This document shows positions 23,349 through 36,603 of a stretch of 64,000 nucleotides of DNA, in pieces. Position 1 is the first letter of the stretch, and every line of letters starts with the position of its first letter. Source of the stretch: Diphasiastrum complanatum (taxonomy: Eukaryota; Streptophyta; Lycopodiopsida; Lycopodiales; Lycopodiaceae); NCBI GenBank assembly GCA_029204225.1, contig CM055101.1, forward strand, positions 38,483,374-38,547,373. Direction: 5' to 3'. The notes below the pieces were generated by a model. That model saw only the letters and a program-made list of their open reading frames with translations. It did no database searches and had not been told where the DNA came from. Position numbers and translations under genes: made by a program.

Positions 23349-24362
23349 AGGGCAAGCAACATTATCTAGCCAATCATGTTTCACGAATTGAATTCGCACC
23401 AGTTAATACTGAAGTGGATGATGAACTGCCAGATGCTGCATTGTTCTATGTTGAAGCAATACTTGAGTGGGCAGCAGATATTGTTGAGTGCCTGATGCTA
23501 GGACAACCGAATGACTCCTTGACAAAAGTACAGAAGAGACAATTGATTCATAAGGCTCAACCTTATCAATTAATTGCAGGACAATTGTATCGTCGTGGAT
23601 CATATAATATTTTACGAAGGTGTGTTTTACCGCATGAAGTACCACATTTAATCATGTTTTCACATGATGGCATGGGTGGAGGACACTTCTCTATGAATAA
23701 TACTGTTCGCAAACTTTTAGAATTAGGTTGTTGGTGGCCTACGCTTCACAAGGACACAGAAAATTTTATTCAGACATGTGATGTTTGCCAGCGAGCGCGA
23801 CGACCTACTCGACAGAACTATGAACTCTTGCATCCGGTTTTATCGCAAGCACCGTTTGAAAAATGGGGACTGGATTATGTTGGACCTATTCACCTTGCCG
23901 CGCAAGGATCTCAGGCCCGATACATTATCGTCGCAACTGATTATATGACCAAGTGGGTTGAAGCCAAAGCTGTCAAAGGTGCTGATGCAAAATCTACGGC
24001 CAAGTTTCTATATGAAAATATTATAATCAGATTTGGATGTCCGATCGAGATTGTCAGTGACCGGGGTACACACTTTGTTAATCAAACAATAAAGTGTTTA
24101 CTGGAAGATTTTTTTGTTATACATAGATTTAGTACTTCCCTACTATCCCAGATTGAATGGCCAAGCTGAATCTTCCAATAAGATTCTCTGCACCATTATG
24201 ACAAAGACAGTTGAAGCGAGTCAGTCCGATTGGGAACATAAACTGTATGCAGCATTATGGGCTTTCAGAATCGCTTACAAAAATAGTACAAAATCTCAAT
24301 TCTTTTTTCTTTCTCTATATCATGTGGAGGTACGATAATTTCTTTAGAATTCATAATTCCAA
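23349..24362 (+). pseudogene. Ty3/gypsy integrase, 3'-truncated
   Basis: N-terminal HHCC zinc module (HDGMGGGHFS...CDVCQRARR, about 23664-23800), then the DDE core: WGLDYVGPIH (D), ATDYMTKWVEAKA, VSDRGTHFVNQ (D). After a frameshift near 24110 it reads LNGQAESSNKIL (E) and HKLYAALWAFRIAYKNSTK. Similarity runs on in shifting frames to IISLEFIIPI at about 24362 and then stops. No C-terminal domain or 3' LTR follows. The style (YMTKWVEA) suggests a non-chromovirus plant lineage, which I hold loosely. Confidence 0.9.
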
Positions 24363-25975
24363 TCAAATGTCATTGTAAGAATAAATTTGCAAGAAAAATT
24401 ATACACTCATATTCAAATAACAAATAAAAAAAAAAGTGCAATTGATGTCAATATCAATAACAATATATACCTGCTATTGTAATCATGAGACGAATCGCTA
24501 TCTGATGATGATGACATCGTCGATGACATGTACACACTGTAGCCAGCTACTCTATACCACATCATAAGTAATCATTATGAGACCGTATGTACTGAACAAA
24601 TATAATGAAATTTTTTAAAGACATGCCAACATCTAATCCATGTATATTCTACTTATGCTTAATGTAAATCTAATATTCTAGTAACATTGCTATCAGAAAA
24701 GTTGCTTGGGTGGGGCAACACATGACGAGCAATCAAAATGAGGTTCATACTGACAAATGTTAGACATCAGTAGATAGTGCGTGCAGGCCTATTTCAACTA
24801 ATTTAAAGACCACATAGCAGTCAATGTTCGAAGCTCTCAATTTAAACTCTTGTCTAAGATGAGTGATGATGTCACTCGATCTTTCTTTCAGGATGGAATG
24901 ATCAAAATCAAACAATCAGTCATATACTCAATTGATTCACTCAATCACTCATTTGATTAATTAATACTTGGCTCGAGTTAGTTAAAGATAAATCTCTTTG
25001 GATTGGCCTAGTGTGCCATGGTATCTCATGACGAGCAATATGCATTCGCCCTTTCTATCTATGGTTGCTTTGTATGCAAGAAATCATATACTAGATAACA
25101 CACCATTGATCAACATCTTTATTACAATGCTAAATGATATTTCAACTGATTACTATTTCATATAAGGTTATATAGGTCACACACCAACAATTAAAAAGAT
25201 TTATTATATAGGTCACATATCACTAAGGTCCTCAATATAACATAAATGCTTTTGATCATGAATCTAAATGACCCCATGCAACCATTTAAGAGGCCACATG
25301 ACAAAAGCAAAAAAAAATTTATTTGACCATGTAATTATGTCATCAAATTATATCAAATCTATGACACCTAGATTATTAATAAGCTAAATGTTTTATGACA
25401 TCACCGATTTGACATAATATTATGTCATAAAATCTTAAAAAACTTGTCAAACTACTTGTTTAATAATAATATGTACTATTTCTTATCTCATGATTTTGTC
25501 TTGTATGTCAAATCTCAAGAAAAATAAAATTTATAACAATATAAAACTAGTTTTAACAACTAAATACTACCATAATGATTTTTGAATTGATTTTTTTACA
25601 TTCCATTACATTAAAAAATATATTTTATGTAAAATCCTACAATAAAATATTCTCATAAAGTCTAGAAAAGATTATGAGAATATTGAATGACATTTGAAGC
25701 ATGCAAGCCCATGTGGGGGACCCTCTCACGTGTGAAGAGAGAAAAAAAAAACCGCGTGGAACATCCAGGCATGGATATCGCGTGGATTATCCACACTTGG
25801 ATAACTTCTACGTGGATAATCCACACGAAACTTGAATGCCAATAAAATAGCATTTCCGCGAGCGTTCTTGCTCCTCTTCTTTTGCTTTCAAGTTTTATAG
25901 GTTTTCTAATCTAGTATTTAGTGCTCTTGCTTGCTATTGCTCTTCTAAGCTCTATAGATTTTGCTCGCTTGCTTT
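24292..25975. repeat. 1.7-kb dispersed repeat, copy 1
   Basis: From CTCAATTCTTTTTTC onward, this block matches 48388-50120 in the same orientation, with scattered substitutions and a ~40-base insertion in copy 2 near 49170. Its first ~70 bases read as gypsy integrase tail. The rest is AT-rich non-coding sequence, except for a short Ser/Asp-rich stretch readable on the - strand (24460-24560), and it contains one palindrome cluster (25754-25827). Copy 2 carries a transposase-like gene right after the shared part; copy 1 does not. Confidence 0.9.
25754..25827. repeat. GCGTGGAT palindrome cluster 1
   Basis: Three 17-bp imperfect palindromes of the form GCGTGGATNATCCACGC: 25754-25770 (GCGTGGAACATCCAGGC), 25780-25796 (GCGTGGATTATCCACAC) and 25810-25826 (ACGTGGATAATCCACAC). 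They sit just after an A9-A10 run. Equivalent clusters occur at 48064, 49901 and 52092. Confidence 0.9.
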
Positions 25976-26238
25976 TGGTTGTGTTGATCAGAACCTATGC
26001 CCAGTACGGTGTAAGCGTTGCACCTGGGATCGAGGGCCCTCAAAAGGAAGCTGCTCCTGCCTTAACAGCCTTTCAGGTTGCTCAGGATGCAGATCTTATT
26101 TTATATGATAAAAAAGGAATAAAAGTCCTTCCTAATGAGGAAGGCAATATTATAGCAGAGATTTCTCTTGTCTTAAAAGGCATTGAGGCCCTTCCCGAAA
26201 CAGAGGAGGACGAGATTATACTGATAAAGAAGAAATAG
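25976..26238 (+). CDS. unrecognised C-terminal coding fragment
   Basis: After the shared repeat ends, about 80 codons stay open to a TAG at 26236: GVSVAPGIEGPQKEAAPALT, FQVAQDADLILYDKKGIKVL, EISLVLKGIEALPETEEDEI, ending in IKKK. The acidic end followed by lysines and the lack of low-complexity sequence suggest a real protein end, but I know no family for it. The nominal start lies in repeat sequence, so no true start is assigned. It could be the last exon of a transposon gene. Confidence 0.3.
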
Positions 26239-26559
26239 AAAATTTGTTTGAATAGAGATCTATTTGTAAATAGAGAGACATAAAAAAAAAAGGTACAATC
26301 ATTTTACATGTAAACAACTCGTTTATGGGTTTTTTTTTATTGATATCAATATAGATTCTTACAATCAGGTTGTTTCCATAGTGTAATACTGGAATGCAAT
26401 TTTCTATATTGATAAAAAGACATGATGATTGGCATGTATTTGCTGATAGTGAATCTCAATGTTCTTCCATAAGTTGGATTGTTTCACCAATATCTCTGCA
26501 TTTGATCTCGAGCTCATGTCTTTTACGTACCCACATAAAACTAGTACAAAGTTGGTTAC
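26239..26559. other. unassigned stretch
   Basis: AT-rich, T-run near 26330, no recognisable gene. The opposite strand may hold the tail of the 26560-27900 coding remnant (words such as FMWVRKRHELEIKCRDIGET can be read around 26455-26555), but this is uncertain. Confidence 0.3.
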
Positions 26560-27900
26560 AATTAGTACAGAGATTGTATTAGAAAGTTTTGATTGAAACT
26601 ATTCATAAAAGATCGAGTGTTTACAGTTACGAGTTTACCATTGAAAATAAATCTGAAGTATGAAAGTACATCATCTTGTAGGAGCAATAGTTCCAGCCAC
26701 CGAATGTAGTTTAGACTCCAATCTTCTTCCACCTCAACACACGTCAATACGACATCATTGTATATAATTTCAATATTTTTTCATTTTGAATGTCCACAGG
26801 CTTCCAAGTCTTGATCGAGTGGCACCCATTTACCTTTATTTTTTTCATCTTTGATAATGGAAGTAGAAGCTCAACATTTGTTTTTCAATTTGATAACGGA
26901 AGCACATGGAAGACATTTTGAATCTGCATTTTATTTCTCCATCTGATCTTTTGTCCCAACTTTCACCCATAAGTTCAGATAATAAACTATCTGATAAATT
27001 TTTTTGCATACAAATATCGTTGGGGTTTTGTGTACATTGACACTTGAAAAGAAATCTACAAATATATTCAAGAAAATAAACCAGTTCAATCTGACTGTGT
27101 TTTATCCCGTGCTCATTTTTAATGAATTTTTTTACATCATTATATATCTTGCAACGAAATGATTCAGAAATTGTAGCATCTGGTGCAATCCATTCATCAC
27201 TTTGAAACCTAGGTAATGGAATTGGTACTATTTGTCCAAAATTTATTTTGTATCAGGAATGTATATTGATTCATAAAAAAAGATCCCACTATCAGTTAGA
27301 TCTTTTGCGGTTCTACCTTGATATTGCAGCTGTCCAATATCAGTGTGAATAACATCTAACACACCTGCTAAAGATCCACTCGGCTCCCATTCATTTATGT
27401 TGGATGGATATAAATCTGCAAGAGAAAAATGATCAGATTGGCAAGTTTACTATTAGATATTTATGAATGACAAAAAACAAATTATCAAAAATATCAATAC
27501 TCACAGTTGTTTTTTTTTGTGATCCTGACGGTTGAATCCTTGCACATTTATCTCTGAATGCATATATACATGTTGGACTAGAATTTCAGAAATAGATTTT
27601 TCTCCTGATGATGTTCTGAAATCCAAAATTTTGGCCTTCCAATAAGATCAAAATGATAGTTTTGACCTTTTCCTTTTTCGAAATGCTCCTCTTGATGATG
27701 GATGCATCAAAACCCAAGAGTTTTTTGAATATTTTCTTGGCACCCATAATCCATTATCATTTGTCTCGTTGAATAGAAGCACAAAGTCGATTGAGGAGCA
27801 CGGCTTTCTTGATGGCACCATTTGTAATTTGCATGCAAAAATCTGAAACAATGAACTATGAATCTGAAAATTTGTGTAGACAAAAAGCCAAAAATCTGAG
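26560..27900 (-). pseudogene. unrecognised degenerate coding region
   Basis: On the - strand several stretches look coding and line up in order: FVLLFNETNDNGLWVPRKYS and KNSWVLMHPSSRGAFRKRK (27790-27655). Then come LAGVLDVIHTDIGQLQYQGR (about 27375-27315), a long piece in another frame with IVPIPLPRFQSDEWIAPDAT and EHGIKHSQIELVYFLEYICR (27240-27030), LLSELMGESWDKRSDGEIKC (about 26980-26920), and LNYIRWLELLLLQDDVLSYF (about 26717-26655). Stops and frame changes separate them; some gaps could be introns. No catalytic motif is obvious and I do not recognise the family. It does not look like retrotransposon gag or pol. Confidence 0.4.
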
Positions 27901-28322
27901 AAAATGTGTTGGCGAAAATTTGAAACACTGATCTATTTGGCGCCACAAATTAACTCTGGTTAACCTTGTTAACCATGATTTGACAATGCACATACATTAA
28001 TGGTACATCGATTTTCTCATCTCAACCATCTGTCATATTCATTTTCAATATTTGTGGGTCTCTTCGGACAGTGATGAGCTGGAAGGGCAGGCCTCATCAA
28101 CCAATAGCATTTTCACATGTTGTCCGCCGACGAAACATCAATATATTTTGAAAGTTTTTATTTTATTTATATTTGGAAAATTCTACGTTACGTAGAACCC
28201 CGATTTCAAGGTTTCAATTGGTCCACATGACAACAAAAATAAGAAAAAAAATAAAAAAACATCTTATTCAAAGGCCCTCTTTGGGCTCTAAGTTTCTCTA
28301 ATGGGACACCAAATTCGATTCT
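27901..28322. other. unassigned stretch before copia RT
   Basis: No gene seen. The copia RT reading begins abruptly at about 28323 without integrase upstream, so the left edge of that element is a truncation somewhere here. Confidence 0.4.
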
Positions 28323-29952
28323 CTTATGGAGAATCAAACACGAACACTCATTAAGCTACCAAAGGACCGAAATCCAATTCCATGCAAGTGGATATTCAAG
28401 GCGAAGTATGACACTGAAGGAAGGCTAAATCGTTACAAGACCAGGCTAGTCGCCAAAGGCTTTTCCCAAATTCCAGATATGGATTATTCAGAAACCTTCA
28501 GCCCAGTCGTCAAACATGCTTCGATCCGCCTACTCCTCTCCTTTGCAGCTGCAACAGATCTCGAAGTTCATCAGATGGATGTCCAGACCACTTTCCTCAA
28601 TGGAACCATCGAAGAGAAAATCTACACGACGCAGCCAGAGGGATACAAACTCAACTGCAAGCAATAGCACCTTGTATGCAAAATTCACAAGACGATCTAC
28701 GGGCTGAAACAGTCACCTAGAGCCTGGTTCCAAAAGATCAATGCATTTCTAGTAGAGAATGGTTTTACTCCAAACTCAACAAACTCGAATATTTATTTCA
28801 AATCTGTATCAGAATACTTCATCATCATCACTCTCTACGTAGATGATACACTCTTATTAAGTAATGATCTGAATCTGATGAAAGATACAAAATGCATGCC
28901 GGCCCATGAATACAAGATGACTGACATGGGTCCAGTCCACTATTGTCTTGGAATTCAAATCCAACAAGATTGACCCAGCAGACTGATCTTCATCAGTTAG
29001 CAACGATATTTCAACAACGTGCTAGAAAAGTATGGAATGGCCAATTGCAAACCCGGTCTCTTTCCACTCGACCCTAAAGGAACAGTCTCCTCAAACTGAG
29101 GCAGAAAAGGAGGAGATGAATCGCTACCCATTTCAATCCATCATCGACTCACTGATGTATGCAATGATCTGCACGCGACCAGACCTTGCATATTCGATCA
29201 GTGCACTCAGCCAGTTCTTGTCAAATCTAGGCGTAGTTCATTGGAAAGCGCTAACAAAGGTCATGAAGTACATTCAAGCAACAACAACTCTCAGCATCTG
29301 CTATGGAGTCAGCCACACTGCCAATATCCTTGAAGCCTACACAGATGCGGATTGGGCAGGAGATGTCGACACCAGAAAATCAACTATTGGATTTGTATTT
29401 GTATACAACCAAGGCCCAATCTCATGGAACAGTCGGGAGCATATCTCAGTTGCATTATCATCAACAAAATCTGAATACATAGCTGCCACAAATGCAACCA
29501 AAGAGGCGATCTGGCTTAGGCAACTGCTTGCAAACCTCAATCTTGCACAACCACTTTCTACAACAATCTAATGTGACAATCAAAGCACAATAGCGCTATC
29601 TCTCAATCCGAGATTTCACTCTCGAAGCAAACTACTGATGAGCTCTTCAAGATGGGCTTATACATGTAGGATGCCATACTTGGGCCATTAATTACACAAA
29701 ACTATTATATATTCTTCCCTACAAGGTGCTTCTTCCCTCCATTCTCCCAGGTTTCATTGAAATGCTCCTTAGGCCTTGTAATCCACCCCCCACAATGTCT
29801 ATATCACTACCTTAGAGAGAAAGTACACAGTAAGGAAGTAGTATTGATTTTCTACAGAACAAATTACATGGCAGCAAATTACTTCACAAAGGCTCTATCA
29901 AAAGGGCAACATCTCATATTTAACAATATGTAAATCTGAAGATCAAAGGTTT
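28323..29952 (+). pseudogene. Ty1/copia RT-RNase H
   Basis: RT starts at LMENQTRTLIKLPKDRNPIP and shows WIFKAKYDTEGRLNRYKTRL, VAKGFSQIPDMDYSETFSPV, VHQMDVQTTFLNG, IYTTQPEGYKL, a stop at 28667, then TIYGLKQSPRAWFQKI and LYVDDTLLL (YVDD active site). Further stops near 28970 and 29010 follow. RNase H is open from 29032 to 29569: YPFQSIIDSLMYAMICTRPD, AYTDADWAGDVDTRKST, LSSTKSEYIAATNATKEAIW. Then CDNQSTIAL and a break at about 29634, where a 173-bp insertion enters. It resumes at 29807 (YHYLREKV) and ends ANYFTKALSKGQHL...NNM at about 29932. Gag, protease and integrase are missing. Confidence 0.92.
29634..29806 (-). repeat. insertion in copia RNase H, inverted copy of 30715-30893
   Basis: This segment interrupts the conserved copia stretch HSRSK...YHYLREKV and is the near-exact reverse complement of 30715-30893 (for example CACTTTGTAG-type words and CATTTCAATGAAACCTGGGA read on the opposite strand). 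The five or so codons normally present between the flanks are missing. No clean target duplication is visible. Confidence 0.85.
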
Positions 29953-29965
29953 TCAAGATCCACAT

Positions 29966-29974
29966 TAAGGGAGA
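29966..29974 (+). promoter_or_regulatory. copia polypurine tract
   Basis: TAAGGGAGA lies directly before TTGTTAGATTTC, the typical plus-strand primer and start of a plant copia 3' LTR. It follows the RNase H stop by about 35 bases, as in complete elements. Confidence 0.75.
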
Positions 29975-29975
29975 T

Positions 29976-30714
29976 TGTTAGATTTCTTATGCTCAATCTT
30001 AAACAAATCGTTCAAGTAATGAGCCTCCTGAAAAACCGAAGGCCGACAACATATTTCTAGGCCTTCACATTTTTCCCTTTGAGATTTTTTATAGCTTAGA
30101 AATCATTCTTAGGCACCTTCGTCTTTTTTGCTCCTTAGCGAAAAATGCGACACACTGGCCAAGTGGCCAGAATACCTTAGAAATCATTTTTAAGACACCT
30201 TCGTCTTTTCACTCAGCAAAAACTACAACACACTACCCAAGTGGCCAGAATACCTTAGAAATCATTATTAGGCACCTTTGCCTTTTTCGCATTTTTGTTG
30301 ACCGACTTCGCCAATCCCAAAAGCAGTTGATGGTTACCAACTTTGTACATATGCAAAGACTGGCATAAATAGCCTTAAAGGCTTGTAAGATATTTCCTCT
30401 CTTGTAAATCTCTATATTAGCTGAAACAAGCTATGTAAGTGTTAATCTTCTAAAAATTCTCTTTAAGCAAATTTATTAGTAGCCAACGTTATCACGCTCA
30501 GCAAGCTGAAGTTATTACTTCAAGCTATTGTATTCACTATTAATATTTTTATTAGATTGCAATTTTTGTCTCACTACTGCGTCGTTCATTTGCGCAAACT
30601 GTATGAATTCTTTTACTTGAATATTTCGGCTGCTAACTGTTGCGTTTTCGTTCCTACACGCCTACGCTTTGAGCAATCGAGCCTCCACTGTGCTCACAAC
30701 CACCGATTTTACGA
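29976..30714 (+). repeat. copia 3' LTR
   Basis: Starts TGTTAGATTTC after the polypurine tract. A TATA-like TAAATAGCC near 30366 and the downstream CTCTTGTAAATCTC fit the LTR promoter region. Tandem repeats of about 80 bp fill 30095-30290. The right edge is taken where the inverted-repeat copy begins (30715); an exact CA end is not certain. Confidence 0.65.
30095..30290. repeat. ~80-bp tandem repeat inside LTR
   Basis: Two full and one partial unit start at 30095, 30176 and 30254 with CTTAGAAATCATT and end with AAGTGGCCAGAATAC. Units differ by substitutions. Tandem blocks like this in LTR U3 often vary between copies of an element. Confidence 0.85.
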
Positions 30715-30893
30715 CATTGTGGGGGGTGGAATACAAGGCCTAAGGAGCATTTCAATGAAACCTGGGAGAATGGAGGGAAGAAGCACCTTGTAGGGAAGAA
30801 GCCTATGTATATAATAGTTTTGTGTAATTAATGGCCCAAGTATGGCATCCTACGTGTATAAGCCCATCTTGAAGAGCTCATCAGTAGTTAGTC
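30715..30893 (+). repeat. inverted partner of 29634-29806
   Basis: Reverse complement of the insertion in the copia RNase H. Here it continues without a break into the LTR-like sequence at 30894, so this may be its native context and the copy in copia the derived one. Confidence 0.8.
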
Positions 30894-31575
<682 letters not shown>

Positions 31576-31784
31576 TATGGATGTGTGTGTGGTGGAGAGA
31601 ATGGAAAGAGAGTGTTAGAGTTAATATTTTGGTTATGTTTTTGGTTCAATGCAACTTTTCTTGTAAGTAGAAGTAGCTTTTGATCTTTTTGTTGTGTAAA
31701 GCATCTCCAAGGCTCCTAGGATCGAGCCCTACTCCCCGTACTACACATGACTTAGGAGAAGGTGGATGAACCCCTCTTCTTCTT

Positions 31785-32335
31785 GACATCATGAATAGGC
31801 ATTGCCCAACTTCATGGATTTGGCACTCATCGCCATTTTCCTACGCAACTCTATCTCCATCGTTGGTAAGCTCTGGGCTTTTGAACCACGACTTATTGCC
31901 AGTCATGTATCTTGTTGGTCCTAAGTCCATTTACCAATGTGTGTGTGATGAATGGAATGTTGTGATGCTAATGTTGTCACAAATTCCATGCCTTGGTCTT
32001 CATTGTCACTATCATTCTCGTCCTCAGCAAGATTGGTCAACCACTTAACTTTTCCTTTCTTAATATCTACCTTATTTTTGTGCCAATTTCTTGCCCAATG
32101 GACTCCAGGCTTTTGGCAATAGAAACACTTGTCGATCATCATCCTCTACATTTGATTTCTTGGGTTGCTTCTTGTTCTTATGCTTTCCTTTAGCCAACAT
32201 TGCTTGCTCTTCTGATGAGGGCTGTAATAGGATACCGTGAAAGTTCTCAAACGTTGGTAGCCTCTCTGATGGTCCACAAGTGATTGATTAGCATCATTGA
32301 TCCTTTTTGTTTCCAATTCGAGGACCCACATGTAT
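31785..32335 (-). pseudogene. copia gag knuckle and protease fragment, block A
   Basis: On the - strand: end of gag (QRLRTF..., LAK/K-rich linker), zinc knuckle CFYCQKPGVHWARNW in which the last Cys of CX2CX4HX4C is Trp, then LTNLAEDENDSDNEDQGMEF. The protease start follows as DLGATRYMTSNKSWFKSQ (DSGA replaced by DLGA) and an in-frame stop. The knuckle differs from that of the main copia downstream (39530-39580), so this piece comes from another copia family. Confidence 0.8.
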
Positions 32336-33141
32336 TTTGCATGCTCTTCGAAATAGGCTTGCCACGCTACACACTTTTATGCACTACATGAGGGCTTTAG
32401 TTGGGCGTGCGCGACCAGTCGTGACCCAACCCTCTCTCCTTTGCTTGTTTTCTACCATAGCTAAAGGTTTGTCTTTCAAGGGATATGATCGCTATTGAAA
32501 TTTCACAATTGTAGCTTGATCAATTTTGGTCACATGCATTGTAATTGGCAAGATGGCCATGTAAATAGATTCCACATGTGCCAAATAGCATAGGATGCTT
32601 TCCCAAGACTTCATTCCTCATATTACATTGTGATAGAATCTTTGAAATGAGGCCAAAATGTACTTAGATAAGCTAGAGATATTTTAGGAGCTAAAAATAG
32701 CATGTCTTACATTGTTTCAGGATCTTGAGATCTTGACCCCATATTAGGGTGGATCCAATGACCTATTAAATTAGATGTTAAGGTTAGGGATCAGAGATGC
32801 CCTAAATTTTCAGATCCAAGATTGAAATGTATAAAGATGTTATGGGATCTACTTCCAAATATGAAGAAAAATCGAGTTTTTCCACTTCCAACAACATTGT
32901 CTTTGAATGGCGAGTTATAGCTATTTTATGTGAGTGATTTTATACATTAATTACATGTTTTGGAAGGTATTGAATTTGATTACAGGTCTAGTATGTTTGC
33001 TGCACCTAACTTTTGTGTATTTGATCAAATCTATGTGGCCATTGTGGAGCTAAATACCAAATTAGCTAGTTTTGATAACTAGTCTTGATTCTAGCTCATA
33101 GTGTAGTGATGGCCGAAGAGAGTAGGAAGGCTCATATCAAA
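32336..33141. other. non-coding spacer, block A
   Basis: No gene seen; almost the same sequence recurs at 35900-36603 in block B. It lies between the gag-PR fragment and the RNase H end of the neighbouring copia fragment, so it may hold LTR sequence, but I find no TG/CA ends. Confidence 0.5.
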
Positions 33142-35188
<2,047 letters not shown>

Positions 35189-35389
35189 GTATGGATGTGT
35201 GTGTGGTGGAGAGAATGGAAAGAGAGTGTTAGAGTTAATGTTTTGGTTATGTTTGTGGTTCAACTTTTCTTGTAAGTAGAAGTAGCTTTTGCTCTTTTTG
35301 TTGTGTAAAGCATCTCCAAGGCTCCTAGGATCGAGCCCTACTCCTCATACTACACATGACTTAGGAGAAGTTGGATGAACCCCTCTTCT

Positions 35390-35990
35390 TCTTGACATCA
35401 TGAATAGGCATTGCACCAACTTCATGGATTTGGCACTCATCGCCATTTGCCTACGCAACTCTATCTCCATCGTTGGTAAGCTCTTGGCTTTTGAACCACG
35501 ACTTGTTGCTAGTCATGTATCTTGTTGCTCCTAAGTCCATTTACCAATGTGTGTGTGATGAATGGAATGTTGTGATGCTAATGTTGTCACAAATTCCATG
35601 CCTTGGTCTTCATTGTCACTATCATTCTCTTCCTCATCAAGATTGGTCAACCACTTCACTTTTCCTTTCTTAATATCTACCTTTTTTTTGTGGCAATCCC
35701 TTGCCCAATGGACTCCAGGCTTTTGGCAATAGAAACACTTGCCGATCATCATCCTCTACATTTGATTTCTTGGGTTGTTTCTTGTTCTTATGCTTTCTTT
35801 TAGCTAGCATTGCTTGCTCTTCTGATGAGGGCTGTAATAGGATACTGTGAAAGTTCTTGAACGTTGGTAGCCTCTCCAATGGTCCACAAGTGATTGATTA
35901 GCATCATTGATCCTGACGGAACCCTCTCTCCTTTCCTTGTTTTCTACCATAGCTAAAGGTTTGTCTTTCAAGGGATAAAATATGATCACT
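35390..35990 (-). pseudogene. copia gag knuckle and protease fragment, block B
   Basis: Copy of the 31785-32335 fragment. Here the zinc knuckle is complete (CFYCQKPGVHWARDC). Upstream gag words: LPTFKNFHSILLQPSSEEQA and LAKRKHKNKKQPKK. The protease start again has the DSGA Ser replaced or lost and is followed by breaks. Preceded on the low side by the same LTR/leader-like sequence as in block A. Confidence 0.8.
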
Positions 35991-36603
35991 ATTGAAATTT
36001 CACAATTCTAGCTTGATCAATTTTGGTCACTACATGCATTGTAATTGGCAAGATGGCCATGTAAATAGATTCCACATGTGCCAAATAGCATAGGATGCTT
36101 TCCCAAGACTTCATTTCTCATATGACATTGTGATAGAATATTTGAAATGAGGCCAAAATGTACTTAGATAAGCTAGAGAAATTTTAGGAGCTAAAAATAG
36201 CATGTCTTACATTGTTTCTGGATCTTGAGATCTTGACCCCATATTAGGGTGGATCCAATGACCTATTAAATTAGATGTTAAGGTTAGGGTATGATAAGAT
36301 CAGAGATGCCCTAAATTTCAGATCCAAGATTGAAATGTATAAAGATGTGATGGGATCTACATCCAAATATGAAAAAAAATCGAGTTTTTCCGCTTCCAAC
36401 AACATTGTCTTTGAATGGCGAGCTATAGCTATTGTATGTGAGTGATTGTATGCATTAATTACATGTTTTGGAAGGTATTGAATTTGATTACAGGTCTAGT
36501 ATGTTTGTTGCACTTTACTTTTGTGTATTTGATCAAATCTATGTGGCTATTGTGGAGTTAAATACCAAATTAGCCAGTTTTGGTAACTAGTCTTGATTCT
36601 AGC
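35991..36603. other. non-coding spacer, block B
   Basis: Counterpart of 32336-33090. No gene. Ends at the deletion joint where RNase H sequence resumes. Confidence 0.5.

Noticed and set aside
30095-30290. CRISPR-like array
   Set aside because: The ~80-bp units are direct tandem repeats without spacers, inside a plant LTR.
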